From positions 1-64,000 of the forward strand of contig CAZQSF010000001.1 of NCBI GenBank assembly GCA_964595955.1: DNA of 64,000 bases. The letters are read 5' to 3'. Positions 55,229 through 62,642 of this stretch are shown in pieces. The notes beneath the pieces are model-generated. The model worked only from the letters and a program-made list of their open reading frames with translations. It was not told where the DNA came from and ran no database searches. The DNA is from JAJDFU01 sp964595955. Its GTDB lineage: Bacteria > Bacteroidota > Bacteroidia > Chitinophagales > Saprospiraceae. Position numbers and translations under genes: made by a program. Numbering within the stretch: position 1 is the stretch's first letter; every line of letters begins with the position of its first letter.

Positions 55229-55813
55229 ATGAACAGACTCTTTTTCTTTTTTCTGACGGCGCTTTTGCTCGCGGGATGTGCACAGGAAGAATCCGGGGAG
55301 CGAAATTCCGAAGACATCACTCCCGGTTCGGCCCAGGCGGAAGCTGCGCCGCGGGGTCAATTCGCCAAACCCCAGCCGGCCGATCAGAGCCCGGAGGCCC
55401 AGGCGTTATGCCAGAACTACTGGGTGTTCGAGTTTTTCGTCACAGACGATCGGGACGCTCGCCTTTTCAATCGCGGGCGCTGGTACGACTTTCGGGAGGA
55501 CGGTACCTTCTTAAGCGGCCACTGGGAAGAGCAAAAGGCGGAGGGCTCCTGGCGGCTGATCCGCTCCAAAGATCGAACGGTGGTGGCTGTCGATGGCACA
55601 ACGGGCAAACCCCTGGACAACAGCCCTTACGAACTGAGGTTGGCGATCGACTCTTCCAACGACTCGGAAGACGGTACGTATATTCTCACATTCAATTCGG
55701 CCATGGATGCCTCGTCCTGGGTAGGGCTGCCCAAGACCCCCGTCAGCGGGATTGCCATCAAGGCCATAAACCTTTTCGACCGGCCGACAAAAGAACAATT
55801 CGGCCTCGAATAA
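55229..55813 (+). CDS. hypothetical lipoprotein in the maltose operon
   Basis: 194 residues from the ATG at 55229. Lipobox LAGC (Cys about 16), a low-complexity Ala/Pro/Glu linker (about 20-60), then a compact lipocalin-like beta domain (about 65-190) with WVFEFFVTDD, WYDFREDGTFLSGHWEEQKAEGSWRL and LTFNSAMDASSW. That FREDGTF...GSW pattern resembles Bacteroidota lipocalin-like domains. The function is unknown; operon position suggests a surface or periplasmic accessory to sugar use, but the link may be incidental. Confidence 0.72.
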   Translation: MNRLFFFFLTALLLAGCAQEESGERNSEDITPGSAQAEAAPRGQFAKPQPADQSPEAQALCQNYWVFEFFVTDDRDARLFNRGRWYDFREDGTFLSGHWEEQKAEGSWRLIRSKDRTVVAVDGTTGKPLDNSPYELRLAIDSSNDSEDGTYILTFNSAMDASSWVGLPKTPVSGIAIKAINLFDRPTKEQFGLE

Positions 55814-55834
55814 GACCTGATCAAACGAATCCCT

Positions 55835-57394
55835 ATGGCCACGACTTCTTCTGCTGCCGCTCCAACGGTTCTGGTTAGGAAGCCCCGACTGAGTTTTTGG
55901 GACATCTGGAATATGAGCTTCGGCTTTTTGGGTATCCAGTTCGGGTTTGCCCTGCAGAATGCCAACGTGAGCCGGATCTTTCAAACCCTGGGTGCCGAAG
56001 TCGAGGCGATTCCCATATTGTGGATCGCTGCACCGGCTACCGGTCTGATCGTACAGCCCATAATTGGTTACTTCAGCGACCGGACCTGGAACCGCCTTGG
56101 CCGGCGAAGACCCTATTTTCTGATCGGTGCGATCCTGGCCTCCCTGGCGCTTTTCATCATGCCCAATTCGCCGGTCCTATGGGTGGCTGCCGGTATGCTT
56201 TGGATTATGGATGCTTCCATCAATATTTCGATGGAACCCTTTCGGGCCTTTGTGGGCGACAACCTGCCGGATGAGCAGCGCACCATGGGGTTTGCCATGC
56301 AGAGTTTTTTTATCGGAATCGGAGCGGTCGTGGCTTCTTTGCTGCCCTACATTCTGGCCGAGTGGTTTCAAATACCCAATACGGCCGCCCCGGGCGAAAT
56401 ACCGCCTTCGGTGAAGTGGAGTTTTTACATCGGGGCCGCTGTCTTTTTTCTGGCTGTGACCTGGACGGTGGTCCGGTCAAGAGAATATTCCCCCGAACAG
56501 CTCGCAGCTTTCGAAGCTGCTACGGGCAAAGAGGAATACACCAAAGAGCGCGATGCCGGCTACTTCAGCCTGAAAGAGCGGCGAGAACTCATCGTCGGTT
56601 CGGGGCTTTTACTGGCGGGCGTGGCTTTTTTCTGGATCGTCCAGCGCACGGTGCTTGAAAAGGAGCTTTTCATTCTGGCCGGCGGGCTCGGCCTCTTTGG
56701 ATTCTTTATGGTGCTGGCTTCCCTGTTCCATCGTTCAGGCAGCCATGATCTCGGCTTCGTGGTTATGGTCGATGATCTTTTCGATATGCCCAAGACCATG
56801 ACCCAGCTGGCTTTCGTGCAGTTCTTTTCCTGGTTTGCGCTTTTTGCCATGTGGATATACACCACCTCGGCCGTAACCAAGCACGTCTACGGCACGGAGG
56901 ATACCACCTCGGTGCTCTACAATGAAGGGGCGAATTGGGTAGGCGTTTGCTTTGGCGTGTACAACGGCGTCGCCGCTTTGGTCGCCTTCTTGTTGCCGAT
57001 CTTGGCTCAGCGCACCAGCCGGAAACTTACCCATAGCATTTGCCTGGTATTGGGCGCGCTGGGCTTTGCTTCCATCTATTGGATCAAAGACCCCAACCTC
57101 TTGCTGCTATCCATGGTGGGTGTCGGAATTGCCTGGGCAAGTATCCTGTCCATGCCTTATGCCATACTCACCGGCGTGTTGCCGGCAGCCAAAATGGGGT
57201 ACTTCATGGGCGTCTTTAACTTCTTTATCGTAATCCCGCAACTGGTGGCGGCTTCTATTCTCGGTGCTCTGGTCCGGCATTTATTTCAGGGGGAAGCCGT
57301 CTTTGCCTTGATTGCCGGGGCCCTGTCGCTCATTCTCGCTGCCGTTTTGACCCTTTTTGTCGATGACCATTCTTTTGTCAGAGGAAAACAATGA
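55835..57394 (+). CDS. SLC45-type MFS transporter, probable maltose/oligosaccharide carrier
   Basis: 519 residues with about 12 membrane helices. The loop after helix 2 reads DRTWNRLGRRRPYFLIGA, the R-x-x-RRRP pattern of the SLC45/GPH-like sugar carriers. Central loop 215-250 is charged (EEYTKERDAGYFSLKERRE). Such carriers typically co-transport disaccharides with protons. In this operon, beside GH65 phosphorylase and a maltodextrin-degrading GH13, maltose or short maltodextrin is the likely cargo. The stop TGA is followed after one base by the GH13 ATG. Confidence 0.88.
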   Translation: MATTSSAAAPTVLVRKPRLSFWDIWNMSFGFLGIQFGFALQNANVSRIFQTLGAEVEAIPILWIAAPATGLIVQPIIGYFSDRTWNRLGRRRPYFLIGAILASLALFIMPNSPVLWVAAGMLWIMDASINISMEPFRAFVGDNLPDEQRTMGFAMQSFFIGIGAVVASLLPYILAEWFQIPNTAAPGEIPPSVKWSFYIGAAVFFLAVTWTVVRSREYSPEQLAAFEAATGKEEYTKERDAGYFSLKERRELIVGSGLLLAGVAFFWIVQRTVLEKELFILAGGLGLFGFFMVLASLFHRSGSHDLGFVVMVDDLFDMPKTMTQLAFVQFFSWFALFAMWIYTTSAVTKHVYGTEDTTSVLYNEGANWVGVCFGVYNGVAALVAFLLPILAQRTSRKLTHSICLVLGALGFASIYWIKDPNLLLLSMVGVGIAWASILSMPYAILTGVLPAAKMGYFMGVFNFFIVIPQLVAASILGALVRHLFQGEAVFALIAGALSLILAAVLTLFVDDHSFVRGKQ

Positions 57395-57395
57395 A

Positions 57396-59351
57396 ATGTC
57401 CATGCGCAATGCCATTGCTTCAAGAGTTGCCGGCTTTTGCAGCCTGCTTTGGATCCTGGTCCTTCCGTTTCAACTTTCCGGCCAGATCGAAGAAATGTCC
57501 AAATTGCCCCTGGGTGTGGAAGAAGCGGAGTATCGATACCGCTATCCCCAAGGAGGCAGCGTAGAAGAAGTACGGGTAGAACCGCCCTTCTGGTGGGTCG
57601 GTATGAAATCGGCCGAACTTCAGGTTCTCATCTACGACGAGAAAATAAAAGCTATGGAGGTCCTCCTGGATGAATATCCGGGCGTCAGCCTGCAACGGGT
57701 AGACCGGGTGGCCAATCCCAATTACCTCTTCCTCCAGCTCCGCATCGATGAGGAAGCCCGGCCCGGCAACCTGATCATCCGGCTTAAAGGGCAAGGCAAG
57801 TCGAAGCGCTACGTTTATCCGCTGCGGGACCGTGCCCAAAGCCCTTCCCGACTCGAGACCCTTGGTCCGCAGGATCTGATCTACCTCTTCATGCCCGATC
57901 GCTTCGCCAACGGGGATCCGGCTAACGATTCCTTTGCGGATATGCAGCAGAAAGGCACTCGGCGGGAGAATCTATTCTTTCGCCACGGAGGTGATATTCA
58001 GGGGGTGCTGGACAAGCTCGATTACCTGGAAGATCTGGGCATTACAGCCATCTGGCCCAACCCGGTTCTGGAAAACGACCAACCCTATGAATCCTACCAT
58101 GGCTATGCCATTACCGATTTTTATCGAGTCGATAAGCGACTGGGATCCAATGAGCTGTATCGAGAGCTGGTCGCCGAATGCCACCGGCGGGGCATCAAGG
58201 TGGTCATGGATATCATCTTCAATCACGTGGGCGATCAGCACTGGTTCATCCGCGACCTGCCGGATGAAAACTGGATCCATCAGTTTGATGAATACACACA
58301 GACTACCTACCGCGCCCCCACGCTCATGGATCCTCATGCCTCCGACTCGGATCGCCGCCTGATGGAAGAAGGTTGGTTCGACAAGCACATGCCCGACCTC
58401 AATCAGGACCACCCCTTGTTGGCCCAGTATCTCATTCAGGCCAGCATCTGGTGGACCGAATTCACCGGCCAGGATGGATTTCGGGTCGATACCTACCCCT
58501 ATCCCAGCCAGGCTTTCATGAGCGAGTGGTGCCGTCGCATGCAAGAAGAGTTTCCCGACCTGCACTTCTTTGGCGAAACCTGGGTTCACGGCACTCCCAT
58601 ACAGGCTCAATTTGTGGAGAACTCCGGATTGCGCAGCCCGGTGAAGTCGCATTTGCCGGCCGTCACCGACTTCCAGTTGCACTACGGGATTCTGGAGTCC
58701 GTTCAGGAAAGCCAGGGCTGGACCAGTGGGGTCTCCCGCCTGTACTACACGCTGGCCAAAGATTTCCTGTATGCGGATCCGTACCGCAACGTCATTTTTC
58801 TGGACAATCACGATATGAGCCGCTTTTTCTCGGCGGTCAATGAGGACTGGGATCGGTTTCGCTCGGGGCTGATCCTGCTGATGAGTATGCGGGGGATTCC
58901 CGTAATCAATTACGGTACCGAAATTGCCCTGACGGGCAGTGGGGGAGCTTTCGGCGAAGGCGGAAGGCGGGATTTTCCAGGAGGATGGCCCTCGGACCCG
59001 GTCGATAAATTTGTCCGGGCCAACCTGAACGAACTGGAGGGACGTGCATTCGATCTGGTTCGCAGTCTGGCTCGTTACCGCCAGCAAACCCCAACCCTCC
59101 ACCGGGGCAGACTGATGCAGTTTGTACCGCAGGACGATGTCTACGTATTCTTTCGATACGACGAGGAGAGAACGATCCTGGTGGCCTACAACAGCGGAGC
59201 GGAGTCTCGTTCCGTGCAGGTGGATCGCTTCAGCGAACGGCTTCGGGGAGTTCGCACCCTCTACGATCCGCTGGAAGATCAGGCTGTGCCCCTGCCGGAG
59301 TATCTGGTGCTGGAGCCCAGGCAGGCCGTGTTGCTGGAATGCCGTCCCTAG
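57396..59351 (+). CDS. GH13 cyclomaltodextrinase/neopullulanase-like enzyme
   Basis: 651 residues from the ATG at 57396; ATG at 57402 is an alternative, and either gives a signal peptide ending near LSGQ. N-terminal cyclomaltodextrinase-N-like domain (about 45-145), catalytic TIM barrel (about 155-560) and C-terminal beta domain. Catalytic residues: nucleophile D365 (DGFRVDTYPY), acid/base E394 (FFGETW), stabiliser D473 (FLDNHDMSR); NHV at 276-278. Hydrolyses alpha-1,4 glucan, cyclodextrin or pullulan in the periplasm to maltose-sized units for the transporter. It ends convergently with mltG, sharing CTAG. Confidence 0.92.
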   Translation: MSMRNAIASRVAGFCSLLWILVLPFQLSGQIEEMSKLPLGVEEAEYRYRYPQGGSVEEVRVEPPFWWVGMKSAELQVLIYDEKIKAMEVLLDEYPGVSLQRVDRVANPNYLFLQLRIDEEARPGNLIIRLKGQGKSKRYVYPLRDRAQSPSRLETLGPQDLIYLFMPDRFANGDPANDSFADMQQKGTRRENLFFRHGGDIQGVLDKLDYLEDLGITAIWPNPVLENDQPYESYHGYAITDFYRVDKRLGSNELYRELVAECHRRGIKVVMDIIFNHVGDQHWFIRDLPDENWIHQFDEYTQTTYRAPTLMDPHASDSDRRLMEEGWFDKHMPDLNQDHPLLAQYLIQASIWWTEFTGQDGFRVDTYPYPSQAFMSEWCRRMQEEFPDLHFFGETWVHGTPIQAQFVENSGLRSPVKSHLPAVTDFQLHYGILESVQESQGWTSGVSRLYYTLAKDFLYADPYRNVIFLDNHDMSRFFSAVNEDWDRFRSGLILLMSMRGIPVINYGTEIALTGSGGAFGEGGRRDFPGGWPSDPVDKFVRANLNELEGRAFDLVRSLARYRQQTPTLHRGRLMQFVPQDDVYVFFRYDEERTILVAYNSGAESRSVQVDRFSERLRGVRTLYDPLEDQAVPLPEYLVLEPRQAVLLECRP

Positions 59352-60382
59352 CGCTTGCCTCTCCGTCGCAGGTTTTGGCGGTACTTTTGCGCATTTTGGT
59401 TGTGTCCGGCCAGCGTCTTGGCAAAGGCGTGCAGGCCTGATCCGTCTCCTTTAGCACAGAAAAACAGGTAGTCATGGCGGTCGGCATTCAGTACGGCGTC
59501 AATGCTTGCGATGGAGGCCATGCAGATGGGACCCGGCGGCAAGCCGGCATACATATAGGTGTTGTAGGGGGAGTCGTACTTGGTGTGATACCAGGTGACG
59601 CGTCGGGCGTCGAAGTCGCGTCGAGCGAAAACAGCTGTCGGGTCGGCTTGCAAGCGCATGTTCTTCCGCAAACGGTTGAGGTAAACACCGGCTATCGCGG
59701 GTTTTTCGGCGTTTTGGTTGGTTTCTTTTTCCACAATGGAGGCCAGGGTATATACTTCCAGGGGGCTCAGGTTTAGCTTTTGGGCCTTATCCAGCCGGTT
59801 TTTGCGTTCCCAAAAGGCTTTGTGCTCCTTGAGCATTCGGTTTGCAAAACCCTTTGGGCTCACGTTCCAGAACAGTTCGTAGGTATTGGGAATGAAGGCG
59901 CTCATGAAAGTTTCCGAACTGTATCCGAGTTCCTCCAGGTAGGCTTCATCCTGCCACAGCTTCATGAGTTCCCCGGCGGAGGGTTCAATGACCTCTGCTG
60001 CCGTTTCAGCCACATCCTCCAACAGGCGTGCATGAGTGAGTACCAGGCGAACGGGCGCTTGTTCGCCATTGCGCAGGTGTCGGATTAGTTTCACCATACT
60101 CCAGCCGGGTTTCACTTCGTATCGGCCGCCGCGCATGGGGTCCCGCACATACTCCATTTCCTGAGCTAGCTGGCGAAATACGGTGGGCTTCGTTACCAGC
60201 CCCTTGCTGGTCAGTTGATCTAAAACGGCTTCGAAAGAGGAGCCGCTGGCCACATACACGTAGTAGTCGTCCAGCCCACGAGGTACGGCCGTCGACTTTT
60301 GAATCCAACGGTAGGTCAGCCAGCCCGCCAGGGCAATGACTGCCAGACCTATGCCGATAATTTTGATCCAGGATGGTTTCAT
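59348..60382 (-). CDS. mltG: endolytic murein transglycosylase MltG
   Basis: 344 residues from the ATG at 60382; a TTG nine bases upstream is also in frame. One N-terminal membrane helix (about 8-27), a LysM-like region (about 40-110) and the YceG/MltG catalytic domain (about 130-340). The catalytic Glu is E218 in LASIVEKETN, followed by YLNRLRKNMRLQADPT and NTYMYAGLPPGPI. Cuts nascent glycan strands at the membrane to end their growth. Follows panB after 26 bases on the same strand. Confidence 0.94.
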   Translation of the reverse strand: MKPSWIKIIGIGLAVIALAGWLTYRWIQKSTAVPRGLDDYYVYVASGSSFEAVLDQLTSKGLVTKPTVFRQLAQEMEYVRDPMRGGRYEVKPGWSMVKLIRHLRNGEQAPVRLVLTHARLLEDVAETAAEVIEPSAGELMKLWQDEAYLEELGYSSETFMSAFIPNTYELFWNVSPKGFANRMLKEHKAFWERKNRLDKAQKLNLSPLEVYTLASIVEKETNQNAEKPAIAGVYLNRLRKNMRLQADPTAVFARRDFDARRVTWYHTKYDSPYNTYMYAGLPPGPICMASIASIDAVLNADRHDYLFFCAKGDGSGLHAFAKTLAGHNQNAQKYRQNLRRRGKR

Positions 60383-60408
60383 ATCAGCCAAACGCGTAGG
60401 TTTATCGC

Positions 60409-61224
60409 TTAGTATTGTTCTTGTTCGTTGGGAAAATCCCGGGAGCGTACATCCTGGATGTATTGCTCAACCGCCGATTGAATGACCTCAAAAAGCTCGA
60501 GGTACCGACGAAGGAAGCGGGGTTTGAAATCCTTGGTAATGCCCAGCAGATCGTGGGTCACCAAAACCTGCCCGTCTACTTCCGGCCCGGCACCGATGCC
60601 AATAGTCGGAATGTTCAGACGGGCCGATACCTGCGCAGCCAGGTTGGCCGGTATCTTTTCCAGCACAATGGCAAAACAGCCCAACTCTTCCAGCAGCAAC
60701 GCATCTTCCATCAGTTTATGCGCCTCGGCCTCTTCCTTGGCCCGAACCGTGTACGTGCCGAACTTGTAGATGCTCTGCGGCGTGAGGCCCAGATGCCCCA
60801 TCACGGGAACCCCGGCTGTGAGAATGCGCTTGATGGACTCCTGAATTTCGGCGCCTCCTTCCAACTTGACCGCATGGGCCCCTGACTCCTTCATGATCCG
60901 GATGGTGCTGTCGAGGGCTGCCTTGGAATTGCCCTGATAGGAACCGAAGGGAAGGTCGACCACCACCAGAGCGCGCTGAACGGCCCGGACGACCGAAGAC
61001 GCGTGATAGATCATCTGATCCAGCGTGATCGGCAGGGTGGTTTCGTGGCCCGCCATGACGTTGGAGGCGGAGTCGCCCACCAGAATGACATCAATACCCG
61101 CCGCGTCCAGAATGCGGGCCATGGAGAAGTCGTAGCCCGTGAGCATGGTGATCTTTTCGCCCTGGGCTTTCATAGCCTGCAGAACGTGGGTCGTAACGCG
61201 TTTGACCTCTTTGTTTACTGACAT
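60409..61224 (-). CDS. panB: 3-methyl-2-oxobutanoate hydroxymethyltransferase
   Basis: 271 residues from the ATG at 61224. Makes ketopantoate from alpha-ketoisovalerate and methylene-THF, the first committed step to pantothenate and CoA. Motifs: MLTGYDFSMARILD, VGDSASNVMAGHETTLPIT (Mg-binding Asp), DLPFGSYQ, AVKLEGG, MGHLGLTPQS, IPTIGIGAGPEVDGQVLVTHDLLG. Normal length. It heads a two-gene unit with mltG. Confidence 0.95.
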   Translation of the reverse strand: MSVNKEVKRVTTHVLQAMKAQGEKITMLTGYDFSMARILDAAGIDVILVGDSASNVMAGHETTLPITLDQMIYHASSVVRAVQRALVVVDLPFGSYQGNSKAALDSTIRIMKESGAHAVKLEGGAEIQESIKRILTAGVPVMGHLGLTPQSIYKFGTYTVRAKEEAEAHKLMEDALLLEELGCFAIVLEKIPANLAAQVSARLNIPTIGIGAGPEVDGQVLVTHDLLGITKDFKPRFLRRYLELFEVIQSAVEQYIQDVRSRDFPNEQEQY

Positions 61225-61358
61225 GGGTAGGCATTTGATTGCGCCAAAAGTATGAAAAGCTCGGGATAGCACCCGCAGCCGGTTTGAGGCTGGGCCGTTT
61301 GTCTGTCAACCGGCCGCCATGTGCGGGCTTTGAAGCCGATCAATGCGGGAGAATACCT

Positions 61359-61366
61359 TACATTTG
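61359..61366 (+). promoter_or_regulatory. Bacteroidota-type -7 box (TACATTTG) before the 61388 lipoprotein gene
   Basis: TACATTTG matches TAnnTTTG, 21 bases before the ATG. A TTTG at 61329-61332 lies 26 bases upstream, slightly long for a -33 element. Confidence 0.45.
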
Positions 61367-61387
61367 CCACTTCAAAAACATCCGATT

Positions 61388-62389
61388 ATGCCGCAGCGTC
61401 TGTCCCTTCTTTATTGTGGTCTTCTGGCAACCCTATTTTCCTGCTCCACGGATATTACCCTTGAATCGGAATGGAAAGACATTCCCGTCGTGTACGGTTT
61501 TTTGAATCAGACGGACTCCGCGCACTACATCCGCGTGGAAAAGGCTTTTTTGGAGCCTGGGGGCAACGCGTTGGATATCGCCCAGATCGTCGATTCGCTC
61601 TACTACGACGACAATCGCATCACTGTCGAATTAGAGCGGGTGACTACCGGCGAGCGCTTTGCGCTTCAGCGCGTGGACGGCAACCTGGAGGGGTATCCCC
61701 GGGAAGAGGGCGTTTTCGCGAGCGAGCCCAACTACCTGTACAAAATCCGCGACTCTGAGATCCAGCTTCGCGGCGGGGAGGAGATCCGGTTTATCCTCAA
61801 CCGGGGCGATGAACTGGAGCCCGCTACGGCCCGCACCTTCATATTGGATACCCTTCGCGTATCCCTTCCCTTTGACCCATTGCGCCTGGCTCGCACTACG
61901 CCGCTCACCATCAGTTGGTTTGCCGGCGACTTCGCCGCCGTATTTGATGTGCGCTGGGTGATCAACTACCTGGAGCAGCCTCCCGGAGGCGGTGCATTTG
62001 AGGAAAAGTCTCTGGTGTGGGTGGTCAATGATCTGGTAGAACGCACGGACTTTATGAACGACCGGGTAGCGATCAATTACCTGGGGGAGGACTTTTATCG
62101 CTTTCTGGGGGAAAGCCTGGAGGCCGATGGCAGCCTTCGGCGCCTTAACGGCATTGATATCCAGGTGCGTGGCATCGGGCAAGAGTATATCGACTTTCTG
62201 GAAGTCGCTAATGCCAACCTGGGGATAACCAGCGCTCAGAACACGCCCGTTTTTTCAAACATCGATCGGGGGCAAGGCATTTTCACCTCCCGAAGTCAGG
62301 GGGTCAAAAACGATTACTCACTGGATCAGGAAGCGCTCGATTCCCTGGAAAGCGGCGTTTTTACCCGCGACCTGAACTTTATCCGCTAA
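61388..62389 (+). CDS. lipoprotein, DUF4249-like
   Basis: 333 residues from the ATG at 61388. Lipobox LFSC (Cys about 19). A beta-rich extracytoplasmic protein: an early strand IPVVYGFLNQTDSAHYIRVEKAFL, repeated long strands, and a C-terminal segment SNIDRGQGIFTSRSQ that resembles the ending of DUF4249 proteins of Bacteroidota, which often accompany TonB-dependent receptors. No receptor gene is adjacent here. The family call is tentative; function unknown. Confidence 0.7.
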   Translation: MPQRLSLLYCGLLATLFSCSTDITLESEWKDIPVVYGFLNQTDSAHYIRVEKAFLEPGGNALDIAQIVDSLYYDDNRITVELERVTTGERFALQRVDGNLEGYPREEGVFASEPNYLYKIRDSEIQLRGGEEIRFILNRGDELEPATARTFILDTLRVSLPFDPLRLARTTPLTISWFAGDFAAVFDVRWVINYLEQPPGGGAFEEKSLVWVVNDLVERTDFMNDRVAINYLGEDFYRFLGESLEADGSLRRLNGIDIQVRGIGQEYIDFLEVANANLGITSAQNTPVFSNIDRGQGIFTSRSQGVKNDYSLDQEALDSLESGVFTRDLNFIR

Positions 62390-62484
62390 GGATACGCTCA
62401 GTCGTTTTACACCGCAGGCAAAGCCTTTCCCGCAGCACATTCTATCCGCGGGGGGGCTCCTGCTTCCGCTATTTTCCCGCCTAT

Positions 62485-62510
62485 TCCGGGGTCGCCCCGG
62501 ATTTACTTCT
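62485..62510 (+). terminator. possible terminator after the DUF4249-like gene
   Basis: TCCGGGG (62485-62491) and CCCCGGA (62495-62501) form a seven-pair stem with a TCG loop, followed by TTTACTTCT. It lies about 95 bases past the stop codon. Confidence 0.45.
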
Positions 62511-62583
62511 GCCGTTTTGTCAGCCCTTTTGGGGAGCATGTGGCTATTGGCTACGATTTGGCAGCTCATCGCTTTGGCATGAC

Positions 62584-62608
62584 TATTGTACAGTATGAAA
62601 TGACAATA
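62584..62608 (+). promoter_or_regulatory. inverted repeat upstream of dnaK
   Basis: TATTGT (62584-62589) and ACAATA (62603-62608) are inverted arms with a 13-base spacer, 34 bases before the dnaK ATG. It could be a regulatory site. It does not match the CIRCE element. Confidence 0.25.
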
Positions 62609-62642
62609 CAAATCAGATTCGAATAACTTAAAAACCTATCAT

